A stretch of 10,023 nt of DNA from NCBI GenBank assembly GCA_030837395.1, contig JAUPKO010000614.1:1-10023 (forward strand). Direction: 5' to 3'. The notes beneath the pieces were generated by a model. That model was given only the letters and a program-made list of their open reading frames with translations. It had not been told where the DNA came from and ran no database searches. The translations under genes and the position numbers were made by a program. Positions 1 to 7,406 of the stretch are shown here, in pieces (positions within the stretch are counted from its first letter, which is position 1; every line of letters starts with the position of its first letter). This stretch comes from Actinomycetota bacterium (GTDB lineage: Bacteria > Actinomycetota > Actinomycetes > S36-B12 > UBA10799).

Positions 1-18
1 ACGACGCTCTTCCGATCT
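1..18. other. Residual Illumina TruSeq adapter at contig end
   Basis: The first 18 bases, ACGACGCTCTTCCGATCT, are identical to the 3' end of the Illumina TruSeq universal (read 1) adapter, ending exactly at its ligation T. The genomic insert begins at base 19. The MFS reading frame happens to stay open through these bases, so an automatic annotation would append six artefactual residues (RSEERR) to that protein. This is a sequencing and assembly remnant with no biological role. Confidence 0.96.
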
Positions 19-1161
19 CGGCACCGTCATCACCCCGCATCCGAAGAACGCCAGGCTGAGCATCGCCAGGAACAGCAGCCCCGAGGAGTCACCGGCGAAT
101 ACGCCTGTGAGGGCCAGGCCGACCATCGTGATGAAGCCCCCGACCACCAGCACACCCACCGACGACTTGCCCTTGCCCATCACCCGGCCGGCGATGACCG
201 AAGCGATGATGGTGGCGACGATGCCAGCCAACTGGCGAATCGATGCTTGCAGCGGGGTGAAGCCGTCGACGTACTGCCAGAGGTTGGAACTCATCAAGGT
301 GGCTACCGCCGAGACGGCATTCCAGGCGAAGCCGCCGATGGCCCCGACCAGGAACAGCGGGCTCTTGAACAGGCTCACGGGGTAGGTCGGAACCGCCACT
401 TTGCTCTCGATCAGCGCGAACAGCCCCAAGCCGAGGATGCCGATCGCCAACGGTAGGAGCGTGCTGGGCGCGGTGAGGCTCTTGGCGGCCCCGCTCAGTC
501 CGATGAGCAGCCCGACGATGCCCACGCCGAGGGCAGTCAGCCCCCAGTATTGCTTCTTGACACCTTCGGCCACGGGCGCCAGGTCTGGCAGTAGGGGGAA
601 ACACAGGGCAGCGCCGATGAGGGCCAGAACAACGATGAGCACGAAAGCCAACCGCCAGTTCACCCCCGCGAGAGCCGACCCCAACGGCATGATCACGAAC
701 AGGGGCAGCGCAGCCATGGCGGCGAAGATTCCCAGTGCCGGTGCCAACGCCTTGTCCGTCACCATCGAGCGGATGAAGCCGAACGAACAGGCGAAAACGC
801 CGCCGAGCCCGATTCCCGCGATCGCCCGGCCCACCAGGAAGACATACGAATTTGGGGCGGCGGCAGCGATGCCGTCGCCGACGGCCGTGAGCAGCAGCGA
901 CAGGATGAGCACTTTGCGGCGGCCGATCTTGTCGGCCAGCACGCCGGTCGGCACCACGGTCGCGGCGAGGGCGAGGGTCGAGATCGACGCGGCGATCGCC
1001 TGCATCGAAGGACTGAAGTTGAGCGCCTTCGTCGCCTTGACCAGCGCCAGGCTGGCCACCACCGGGTCAGCCACTTGGATGGAGGCGAGAATCCCGAGGA
1101 AGATGACCGGCAGCGAGGTTCCCTTGTCGGAGATCTTGTGGCCGTCCACCGTCTGACTCAT
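19..1161 (-). CDS. MFS transporter, DHA2 (14-TMS) drug-efflux type, 3' end missing
   Basis: This is the N-terminal 381 codons of a proton-coupled major facilitator transporter of the inner membrane, open to the contig edge with no stop. The translation starts MSQTVDGHKISDKG and has about twelve hydrophobic segments before the cut. MFS motif A, GVLADKIGRRKVLI (residues 73-86), lies between TM2 and TM3, and a glycine-rich GRAIAGIGLGG segment lies in TM4. Twelve helices already present with more expected fits the 14-helix DHA2 family (QacA/EmrB-like, drug:H+ antiport). The substrate cannot be read from sequence; efflux of toxic compounds is the family's usual role. The ATG at 1161 has no clear ribosome-binding site. 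An in-frame ATG at 1209, preceded by AAAGG, would add 16 mostly basic or polar residues. The 90 bases upstream, after the DMT gene, hold no convincing promoter or terminator. Confidence 0.88.
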
Positions 1162-1251
1162 TCGGTTACTTTGCCCGAGTCGGGTGATCGTTGCCCGGTG
1201 AAACCGCATCGTGGTGCACCTTTGCGCGCCGTGCGAAACCCGGGGCCCGGC

Positions 1252-2148
1252 TCAGGCCGCACCAGCATGCGCCTCGGCCTGTGCCGCCTCCTCCTGCGAC
1301 AGCACATACACGCCGCCGATCACCACCACGACGCACACGAGAATCACCGCAATGGCCAGCAGGGACGTGGTGATGTTCTCCCCGAACAGCCACATGGCCA
1401 CCAGCGTCGACGCAACAGGATTGACTGAGATCATCGCGGGGGTGGACGACGTGATGGGCCCGGCACGGAAAGCCAATGCCGCGGCCACCACCGACAGCAC
1501 CGCCATTACGACCGTGAGCCACACCAACGGGTCCGTGAGCCAATCGCTGGTCGACTCATGGTCACCCTCGAAGGCGCCCTTGGCCACCAGCGCCAGCAGC
1601 GCGTTGACCAAGCCGGCCGCCACGCCGAACAACGCCGCCCGCACGCTGTCGTGCTGGCGGCGACCGATACCCATGAGCAATCCGATGAGGACGGCACAGC
1701 CGACCAGCAGCGCGATCCACTCTGCGGTCGATGGGATCCTGCTGCCTTCCGAGGGCGAAGCGACGACGATGAACACCGCCAAACCGACACACACCGCGAG
1801 GATCGCCGCCCACTGCCGCCGAGTGACGCGGACCCCGCTGATGATGGCCGCAAACGGCGGGATGAAGATCAACTCGGTGACGATCAACGGCTGCACGATT
1901 GCCACGGCGCCGAGCCCCAGCGCCACCAGGTGCACCAGGAACGACAATCCGAACAGCACCACCCCGACCAGATAGGTGGGATTGCGCAGCAGTTTGGCGA
2001 AGCCGGCCGATCCCCCCTCCCCCGGCAGATCGACACCTTCGGAGAGTCCGATGGCCTGCTGCGTCCCCTTGTGTTGCAATACGAAACTCAGCGCGTACAT
2101 CGCTGACGACACCAGCATCACGACGATGGCCAGCAGATCGTTGCTCAC
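1252..2148 (-). CDS. DMT-superfamily (EamA/NIPA-like) membrane transporter
   Basis: A 298-residue integral membrane protein with about nine to ten hydrophobic helices and short loops, the expected size of a drug/metabolite transporter. The N-terminal helix (LLAIVVMLVSSAMYALSFVLQHKG) and the helix near the C-terminus containing STPAMISVNPVASTLVAMWLFGE resemble DMT permeases. The 'SFVLQHKG' stretch also recalls NIPA-type proteins, so the substrate is open: small metabolite, drug or divalent cation. The GTG at 2148 is chosen because GGAGGAG lies 8 nt upstream and the first helix begins right after it. An in-frame extension to 2349 is possible but would run into the DUF1275 gene and has no matching hydrophobic pattern. 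The C-terminus (QEEAAQAEAHAGAA) is a short soluble tail. It lies 115 bases after DUF1275 with a possible promoter of its own. Confidence 0.82.
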   Translation of the reverse strand: MSNDLLAIVVMLVSSAMYALSFVLQHKGTQQAIGLSEGVDLPGEGGSAGFAKLLRNPTYLVGVVLFGLSFLVHLVALGLGAVAIVQPLIVTELIFIPPFAAIISGVRVTRRQWAAILAVCVGLAVFIVVASPSEGSRIPSTAEWIALLVGCAVLIGLLMGIGRRQHDSVRAALFGVAAGLVNALLALVAKGAFEGDHESTSDWLTDPLVWLTVVMAVLSVVAAALAFRAGPITSSTPAMISVNPVASTLVAMWLFGENITTSLLAIAVILVCVVVVIGGVYVLSQEEAAQAEAHAGAA

Positions 2149-2156
2149 AACGACAT

Positions 2157-2163
2157 CTCCTCC
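2157..2163 (-). promoter_or_regulatory. Ribosome-binding site deciding the DMT start
   Basis: GGAGGAG on the minus strand, 8 nt before the GTG at 2148. It selects GTG over the longer open frame. An ATG abuts this motif directly but is out of frame and ends after three codons, at a TGA that overlaps the GTG. Confidence 0.75.
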
Positions 2164-2209
2164 CGGTAGGCCCGATGGTGCCGCAAAGAAGTGCCACCCG
2201 ACTCCCGGG

Positions 2210-2239
2210 ACCCTAGCGTCTGGACGGGGATCGTGGCAG
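2210..2239 (-). promoter_or_regulatory. Possible promoter of the DMT gene
   Basis: On the minus strand, CTGCCA (2239-2234) and TAGGGT (2215-2210) are separated by 18 nt. TAGGGT fits the actinobacterial TANNNT -10 pattern, and CTGCCA matches TTGACA at four of six positions. Initiation would fall near 2203, giving a leader of about 55 nt before the GTG. This is a motif match only; in GC-rich DNA such matches occur by chance. Confidence 0.3.
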
Positions 2240-2251
2240 CCGTAGCGCGAC

Positions 2252-2264
2252 GGGCAGCCTGCCC
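2252..2264 (-). terminator. Short inverted repeat at the DUF1275 stop (weak)
   Basis: GGGCAG-G-CTGCCC on the minus strand begins at the last base of the DUF1275 stop codon. A realistic fold is a 5-bp stem with a 3-nt loop. There is no U-rich tail, so intrinsic termination is doubtful. It may equally be an operator-like palindrome upstream of the DMT promoter, or chance. Confidence 0.2.
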
Positions 2265-2950
2265 TAGTCGCGCTCGCGCCACATGAGGGCCACGGCCACG
2301 CCCACCGGAACCAGTGCCACCACCACCGGGTGGGGTCGATCGGCGACACCCGAGCCGTAGACGAGGATGCCCGCGACGAAGCCGATCGTGCCGATCAACG
2401 CTGTCCGATTGGCCGTCGTACGGAAGCGGCGCCGGCGCCCTTGGTCGTCTTCGCCGTCGGGGTAGGCCACACCCGTCACGGTGTTGAGGAACGCGCCGGT
2501 GTTGGCCGTGAGCCACATCTTGGGTCCGGCGGCGAGCATCCAGCCGGCCGCCATGCAGCCGGTGGCCGCGGCCATGACCGGCACCAGCCACGACGGCCGA
2601 CCGTAGATCGCGTTGACCACCGGCGCCGGGATCAGCAGCAATGCCCCCGCGAACAAGGGCCACAGCAGAGCGTGGGGTGCCCGAGCTCCCGCGAGGCGAT
2701 ACAGCCCCGCTCCCAGCACCGCACCCAGACCTGCGCCGAACAGCGCACCACCGGCAAGTAGTGCCTTGCTCCAGTCCTCCCACGGCGCATTTGCGAATAC
2801 CACCAAGTTGCCTGCCTGATTGGTGGTGAACACCCCGAACTCATCGAACGCGAAAGCATCGACGATGCCCATCGTCATCGCCAGGCACGCCAGCGCGACG
2901 AATGGCCACGGGCCAATTCGGGCAGGGGTCGACGCCACGACTGCGGTCAA
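2264..2950 (-). CDS. DUF1275 (YoaK-like) membrane protein
   Basis: A 228-residue protein with about six hydrophobic helices. The first (FVALACLAMTMGIVDAFAF) leads into FGVFTTNQAGNLVVF at residues 38-52, the signature of DUF1275 (YoaK family), where most members read vFtaNqTGN. A second NTGAFLNTVTG stretch follows mid-protein. The biochemical function of the family is unknown; a transport or membrane role is inferred from topology only. The TTG at 2950 overlaps the pheT stop by 4 nt (TTGA), which would allow translational coupling. No clear Shine-Dalgarno is seen, and a GTG four codons later (2938) is an equally possible start. Its position as the last coupled gene after pheT suggests transcription from the synthetase operon. 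Confidence 0.85.
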   Translation of the reverse strand: MTAVVASTPARIGPWPFVALACLAMTMGIVDAFAFDEFGVFTTNQAGNLVVFANAPWEDWSKALLAGGALFGAGLGAVLGAGLYRLAGARAPHALLWPLFAGALLLIPAPVVNAIYGRPSWLVPVMAAATGCMAAGWMLAAGPKMWLTANTGAFLNTVTGVAYPDGEDDQGRRRRFRTTANRTALIGTIGFVAGILVYGSGVADRPHPVVVALVPVGVAVALMWRERD

Positions 2951-5436
2951 CTCGCGCGCAACGACGCGCCCGTGTCAGCACCCGCCCTGGCGACGGCAGC
3001 ATCGCGTGCCGCCGCAACCTCGTCGTCCGACAACGTGCGGTTCGCCGCCCGGAAGCGCAAGGCGAACGCCAACGACTTCGAGCCCTCAGGGACCTGCGCA
3101 CCCCGGTACTCGTCGAACAGCCGCACCGATTCGAGCAACTCCCCCGCACCTGCCACAACCGCCCGCTGAACGTCCGCAGCCGAGACCTCCTCGGCCACCA
3201 CCAGCGCGATGTCCTCCTTGGCCACCGGGAACGTCGAAACCGCCGGCGCCGACACCACCGCCGGTGCGGCGGCGATCAGCGCATCGAGGTCGCACTCCAT
3301 GGCTGCCGAACGCGGCGGCAACCCTAGAGCCTCCACCACGCGCGGATGCAACTCTCCGGCGTATCCCACCACTGTGCTGGCCACCCTCAGTTCCGCACAG
3401 CGACCTGGGTGCCAAGGCGCACGTTCAGCCTCGACGGCAGCAACCTCGAGCTGCACCCGCAGGGCAGCAGCCACCACCTGCGCCGAAGCGACCGCGTCGT
3501 GCCAGGCGGCCTTGCGGCCCGCACCCCACCATCCCGGCGCCTCGACCTGGCCGGCGATCACCGCCGCCACGTGATGCGGCTGGTCGGGCAACAGTGCCGC
3601 CAGCGCCGCGATCTCGGCCGCCTGCGGAGGTCGAGACACTCCGGGTCGGATCACTTCAGCAGGCGGTTCGCCCGGCAGGAACACCACCCCAGTCTCATAC
3701 AACGAGACCCCCTCGGCGCCCCGCCCAAGGTTGCGCCGCGCCACCGTCAGCAACCCCGCCAGCAACGTGGTGCGCAGCCGCGACTGCTCGTCGGAGAGCG
3801 GATTGGCCAGTTTCACCGCACGTGCCCGCTCGCCGGTGATGCCCAGCGCGTCGACCTCCCCCTCTCCCACGAACGGGTACGACAACACCTCCGTGAAGCC
3901 CGCTCCTGCCAGCGCGCGCGAGGCCGCCCGGCGCCACCGCTGTTCCGACGTCAGGCCACGACCTGCCGGCGGCGAGGGCAGCGTGGCAGGCAGCTTCTCG
4001 TAGCCATAGAGCCGCACGACCTCCTCCACCACATCGGCCGGGTCACGCAGGTCCGGCCGCCACGAGGGTGCCGTCACCCGCCAGCGCCCGTCGGATTCTT
4101 CGGTCACGGTGCAGCCCACCGCCATCAGATGACCTCGGGCCTCTGCGGTGCCGATCGGCGCACCGGCGATCCGTGCGGGCAGGTCCGGCTCGATGAGCAC
4201 CACCGGCAGCGGCAACGCCGACCCCACCGACGTGCCACCCTCGATGTGACCACCACCAGCCGCCACCAGCAACTCGGCCGCACGCCGCGAGGCGACCCAC
4301 GGCAGCGCCGGATCCACTACGCGCTCGAAGCGCCGCGAGGCCTCCGATGGCAACTTGTGCCGCCGCGCCATCCGGGCAACATCCTCTGGGGCAAAGTGGG
4401 CCGCCTCCAGAATGATGCTCGTCGTCGCTTCGGAGATCTCCGATTCCAGCCCGCCCATGGCGCCGGCCAGTCCGATGGGTCCGCGATCGTCTGCGATCAG
4501 CACATCGCCGGGGTCCAGCGTGCGTTCCACGTGGTCGAGGGTCACGAGCGTCTCACCTAGCCGAGGCCGACGCACCGTGATGCCGCCGACGACCGAATCC
4601 GCGTCGAAGGCGTGCAGCGGCTGGCCGAGTTCGAGCATGACGTAATTCGTCACGTCCACAGCCAGCGAGATCGAACGCATCCCAGCCGCCACCAGCCGCG
4701 ACTGCAGCCACGCCGGGCTCGGCACATTGGGATCGACGCCGGTGATGAGCACCGCAGTGAACTGGCTGCATGCCTCGGGCACCTCGACGCTCACCCGGGG
4801 CGCCGGTGCTCCCGCAACGGGGTAGCCCGCGAGGTCGATATCGGCCGGGTCGCGGAAGTCGACCCCGAGAGCGGTGGCCGCCTCGCGCGCCAGGCCCCGA
4901 ATCGACAGGCAGTAGCCCCGGTCCGGCGTCACGGCGATGTCGAGCACAGCCTCGCCGATGCCCAGCAGCGACGCCGCGTCGTCACCCGGGGCACCGGACC
5001 CCGGCGGCAGCACCATGATGCCGTCGTACTCGTCACCGAGGCCGAGTTCGCTGGCCGAGCAGATCATGCCGTCGCTGACATGGCCGTAAGTCGTGCGGGC
5101 GGCGATCACGAAATCGCCGGGCAACACCGCCCCGGGTAGCGCGACGGGCACGAGGTCGCCGACGGCGAAGTTCGTCGCACCACACACGATGCCGCGCACC
5201 CCACCGCCGGCGGCGCCCACATCGACCTGACAGAACCGGATCGGCTTGCGGAACTCGGTCAACTCCGTGATGGCCGCCACCCGGCCCACCAGCACCGGCC
5301 CGGTGACACCTTCGCCGACGACGTCGACGGTCTCGACCTCCATGCCTACTTCGACCAAGGCCGCCGCGAGGTCCCGCGGGGCGAGGTCGTCGGGCAGCGC
5401 GGCGTGCTCCCGCAGCCACGATACTGGTGCACGCAT
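2947..5436 (-). CDS. pheT: Phenylalanyl-tRNA synthetase beta subunit
   Basis: The beta chain of the cytosolic (alpha-beta)2 PheRS, which charges tRNA-Phe. At 829 residues it has the full bacterial architecture. An EMAP/OB-type tRNA-binding domain lies at about 44-145 (IVCGATNF, VALPGAVLPG, SDGMICSASELGLG). The B3/4 editing domain spans about 215-375 (AVDVTNYVMLELGQPLHAFD), and B5 about 410-480 (APSWRPDLRDPADVVEEVVRLYGYEKLP). A catalytic-like core follows, and the C-terminal FDX-ACB anticodon-binding domain starts at 734 (STFPVAKEDIALVV). The ATG at 5436 shares its A with the pheS stop (TGATG), and GGAG inside the pheS end sits 5 nt upstream, so the subunits are probably translated in a coupled way. 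The frame is intact throughout. Identification is secure. Confidence 0.98.
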   Translation of the reverse strand: MRAPVSWLREHAALPDDLAPRDLAAALVEVGMEVETVDVVGEGVTGPVLVGRVAAITELTEFRKPIRFCQVDVGAAGGGVRGIVCGATNFAVGDLVPVALPGAVLPGDFVIAARTTYGHVSDGMICSASELGLGDEYDGIMVLPPGSGAPGDDAASLLGIGEAVLDIAVTPDRGYCLSIRGLAREAATALGVDFRDPADIDLAGYPVAGAPAPRVSVEVPEACSQFTAVLITGVDPNVPSPAWLQSRLVAAGMRSISLAVDVTNYVMLELGQPLHAFDADSVVGGITVRRPRLGETLVTLDHVERTLDPGDVLIADDRGPIGLAGAMGGLESEISEATTSIILEAAHFAPEDVARMARRHKLPSEASRRFERVVDPALPWVASRRAAELLVAAGGGHIEGGTSVGSALPLPVVLIEPDLPARIAGAPIGTAEARGHLMAVGCTVTEESDGRWRVTAPSWRPDLRDPADVVEEVVRLYGYEKLPATLPSPPAGRGLTSEQRWRRAASRALAGAGFTEVLSYPFVGEGEVDALGITGERARAVKLANPLSDEQSRLRTTLLAGLLTVARRNLGRGAEGVSLYETGVVFLPGEPPAEVIRPGVSRPPQAAEIAALAALLPDQPHHVAAVIAGQVEAPGWWGAGRKAAWHDAVASAQVVAAALRVQLEVAAVEAERAPWHPGRCAELRVASTVVGYAGELHPRVVEALGLPPRSAAMECDLDALIAAAPAVVSAPAVSTFPVAKEDIALVVAEEVSAADVQRAVVAGAGELLESVRLFDEYRGAQVPEGSKSLAFALRFRAANRTLSDDEVAAARDAAVARAGADTGASLRAS

Positions 5437-6545
5437 CAGATCTCCGTTCCGAAGGCTGCCGCGAACCGAACGTCGCCCTCGATCAGGTCACGCATGTCGG
5501 TGATGCCATGGCGGAACATCAACGTGCGCTCCAGGCCCATCCCGAACGCGAAACCGGTGAACTCGTCCGGGTCGATGCCGCAGGCGATCAGCACCCGCGG
5601 GTTGACCATGCCGCAACCGCCCCACTCGATCCAGCACTCGCTGCCGCACGTGCGACACGGCCGATCAGGATTGCCCACCGACTCCCCCCGGCAGGCGAAG
5701 CACTCCAGGTCGACTTCGGCGCTGGGCTCGGTGAACGGGAAGAACGACGGGCGCAGCCGCGTCACCAAACCCTCGCCGAACATGGCAGCAGCGAAGTGGT
5801 CCAAGGTGCCGCGCAGGTCCGCCATGGTGATGCCACGGTCGACCGCCAATCCCTCGACCTGGTGGAACACCGGCGTGTGCGTGGCGTCGAGCTCATCGGA
5901 ACGGAACACCCGCCCCGGGCACACTACGTAGATCGGTGGTCTGCGATCGAGCATCGTGCGGATCTGCACCGGCGAGGTGTGCGTGCGCAGCACCACCCCG
6001 GAGTCCGCCGACTCGACGAAGAATGTGTCCGACATCTCCCGCGCAGGGTGGTCCGCCGGGATGTTCAGCGCATCGAAGTTGTACCACTCGGCCTCGGCCT
6101 CGGGGCCTTCAGCGACCTCATAGCCCATGGCGACGAACACGTCCGCGACCCGCTCGGCGATGGTTGTCAGCGGGTGCCGGGCGCCCGCCGGGAAGCGGTC
6201 GTAGGCAACCGTGACGTCCACCCTGTCGGCACTGAGCACTGCAGCGTCACGCGCGGCCTCAAGTTCCACCTGGCGCGCCTCCAGCGCCGCCCGAACCCGT
6301 CCGCGCGCAGCCCCGACGCGCTTACCCGCCGATGCCTTGGCCGCTGGCGGCAAGGCACCGATCTCGCGGTTGGCCAACGCCAGCGGGCTGCGGTCGGCCG
6401 CATGTGCCAGTCGCACCGCCTTGAGCTCGTCCAGGTCCACCGCGGCGGCGATCGCCGCGAGCGCGTCGTCGACGAAACCCGCGACGGACGCCTCCCCGAG
6501 CACACCGACTTCCACCGGGTCATAGTCAGAATTTGGCGCTGACAT
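5436..6545 (-). CDS. pheS: Phenylalanyl-tRNA synthetase alpha subunit
   Basis: The catalytic alpha chain of PheRS, a class II aminoacyl-tRNA synthetase; 369 residues, normal for the family. Residues 1-100 form the charged helical N-terminal region that contacts tRNA. The core follows, with motif 2 around GRVFRSDELDATHTPVFHQVEGL (211-233) and motif 3 at 331-347 (GFAFGMGLERTLMFRHG). Between them is an insertion with C282-x2-C285 and C297-x2-C300 plus C304, a likely zinc site absent from E. coli PheS but common in actinobacteria. GAGGAG lies only 3 nt before the ATG at 6545. A 57-base gap to the methyltransferase gene holds a TANNNT box and a hairpin, so a separate promoter is possible. Confidence 0.98.
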   Translation of the reverse strand: MSAPNSDYDPVEVGVLGEASVAGFVDDALAAIAAAVDLDELKAVRLAHAADRSPLALANREIGALPPAAKASAGKRVGAARGRVRAALEARQVELEAARDAAVLSADRVDVTVAYDRFPAGARHPLTTIAERVADVFVAMGYEVAEGPEAEAEWYNFDALNIPADHPAREMSDTFFVESADSGVVLRTHTSPVQIRTMLDRRPPIYVVCPGRVFRSDELDATHTPVFHQVEGLAVDRGITMADLRGTLDHFAAAMFGEGLVTRLRPSFFPFTEPSAEVDLECFACRGESVGNPDRPCRTCGSECWIEWGGCGMVNPRVLIACGIDPDEFTGFAFGMGLERTLMFRHGITDMRDLIEGDVRFAAAFGTEI

Positions 6546-6563
6546 GGGCTCCTCATCACATCC

Positions 6564-6581
6564 GCGGCCAGGATTGGCCGC
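6564..6581 (-). promoter_or_regulatory. Perfect 7-bp hairpin in the pheS leader
   Basis: On the minus strand, GCGGCCA-ATCC-TGGCCGC forms a perfect 7-bp stem with a 4-nt loop. It ends 9 nt before the GAGGAG ribosome-binding site of pheS. There is no U-tract after it, so it is a poor intrinsic terminator. It could be a leader structure affecting pheS translation or mRNA stability. No leader peptide or T-box-like sequence is visible. Confidence 0.4.
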
Positions 6582-6585
6582 CTGA

Positions 6586-6591
6586 AGTCTA
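6586..6591 (-). promoter_or_regulatory. Possible -10 box upstream of pheS
   Basis: TAGACT on the minus strand fits TANNNT and sits about 40 nt before the pheS ATG, between the methyltransferase stop and the hairpin at 6564-6581. No good -35 box is found 16-19 nt upstream. Initiation here would place the hairpin at the very 5' end of a pheST transcript. Confidence 0.3.
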
Positions 6592-6602
6592 GTGCGGCCC
6601 GA

Positions 6603-7406
6603 TTATCCGCCGACGTGCTGCGCCCGAGCGCTCGCATACAGGCACACGGCCGCCGCGGTCGACAGGTTCAGGCTCTCGGCCCGGCCGTAGATCGGCACCG
6701 CCACCACCTCGTCCGCCAAGGCCCGCAGCTGCGACGGCAGACCCCACGCCTCATTACCGAACAGCCAGGCGGTCGGAACGGCAAGAGTGCCCGAATCGAG
6801 ATCGTCGAGCCGGGTGTCGGCGGCACCATCCGCGGCCAGCACCAGCAGCCCCGCCGCGCGCGCCGCTACCACGACCGCTGCCGGGTCCGGCCCGGCCGCG
6901 ACCGGCAGGTGGAACAACGATCCGGCGCTGGCCCGCACGCACTTGGCGTTGTAGGCGTCCACGCTGCCATGGCTGAGCACCACGCCATCGGCGCCGGCCG
7001 CGTCGGATACGCGAATCACAGTGCCGGCGTTACCGGGGTCTCGGACGTGCGCCAGGATTGTCACCAGGCGCGCGCCCGGCCTGATCGCATCCGCCAGGGC
7101 CACCTGCGGCATTCGGCACACCGCCACCACTCCCTGCGGCGTAACGGTGTCGCTGAGGTGCTCCACCACGGCGCCGGAGCAACGAAGCCACGGCACACCC
7201 GCAGCGGTAGCCGCGGCCGGCAACTCCGGGTGGCGATTGCCCACCTCATCGGTGGCGAACACCTCGACCGCCACTCCCGGCGCGGCCAAGGCCTCCCGCA
7301 CCGCCTGCGGACCCTCGGCCAGGAATCGACCGTCGGCCGCGCGGAAAGCTCGCTTACGCAGCCGAGCCGCCCGAGATACCCGGGCGGCTCGGACTGAGGT
7401 GAGGAT
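6603..7406 (-). CDS. SpoU/TrmH-family RNA 2'-O-methyltransferase, non-canonical start
   Basis: A SAM-dependent SPOUT methyltransferase, probably acting on rRNA or tRNA ribose. From the proposed start it has 267 residues. An N-terminal substrate-binding segment (LRKRAFRAADGRFLAEGPQAVREAL, residues 16-40) is followed by the three SPOUT motifs: RDPGNAGTVIR (122-132), LFGNEAWGLP (215-224) and IYGRAESLNLSTAAAV (239-254). The knotted C-terminal fold binds SAM. The exact target is not predictable, so no symbol is given. There is no ATG, GTG or TTG in frame between a stop at 7508-7506 and a GTG at 7301. Starting at 7301 would delete the conserved RFLAEG region. The ATC at 7406-7404, forming TGATC with the rplT stop, or the CTG at 7409-7407 (CTGA overlap) are the candidate starts. 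It sits directly behind rplT, as in other actinobacteria. Confidence 0.9.
   Translation of the reverse strand: MLTSVRAARVSRAARLRKRAFRAADGRFLAEGPQAVREALAAPGVAVEVFATDEVGNRHPELPAAATAAGVPWLRCSGAVVEHLSDTVTPQGVVAVCRMPQVALADAIRPGARLVTILAHVRDPGNAGTVIRVSDAAGADGVVLSHGSVDAYNAKCVRASAGSLFHLPVAAGPDPAAVVVAARAAGLLVLAADGAADTRLDDLDSGTLAVPTAWLFGNEAWGLPSQLRALADEVVAVPIYGRAESLNLSTAAAVCLYASARAQHVGG
7362..7392 (-). terminator. Perfect 12-bp hairpin just after rplT, inside the methyltransferase 5' coding region
   Basis: On the minus strand, CCGAGCCGCCCG (7392-7381) and CGGGCGGCTCGG (7373-7362) are exact reverse complements around a 7-nt loop, GGTATCT. The stem starts 13 nt after the rplT stop and covers codons 5-15 of the methyltransferase gene. 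Both arms encode RAAR in frame. No U-tract follows (next bases CTGCGTAAGC), so it is not a classical intrinsic terminator. It could be a partial terminator or mRNA 3'-end stabiliser for the ribosomal-protein genes, or a structure controlling initiation at the adjacent non-canonical start. Confidence 0.5.

Noticed and set aside
401..1156. Long plus-strand open frame of 251 codons opposite the MFS gene
   Set aside because: It is the antisense shadow of a clear MFS transporter and shows no family-like sequence; long antisense frames are routine in GC-rich DNA.
1162..1209. Upstream ATG at 1209 as the MFS start
   Set aside because: Not excluded, since AAAGG lies 9 nt before it, but the 16 added residues are not needed before the first helix; kept as an alternative only.
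1162..1251. GC-rich palindrome CCGGGCCCCGG after the DMT stop as a terminator
   Set aside because: A real loop leaves only about 4 bp of stem and the tail has just three T's; too weak to call.
2148..2156. Three-codon leader ORF (ATG TCG TTG TGA) before the DMT start
   Set aside because: Its ATG touches the Shine-Dalgarno with no spacing, so it is unlikely to be initiated; the GTG at the proper distance explains the site.
2820..3839. Long plus-strand open frame (339 codons) opposite pheT
   Set aside because: Proline/arginine-rich low-complexity translation with no domain pattern, fully inside the secure pheT gene on the other strand.
3346..4560. Plus-strand open frame of 404 codons opposite pheT
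   Set aside because: Histidine/arginine-rich shadow of the pheT codon pattern; no recognisable motifs or ribosome-binding site.
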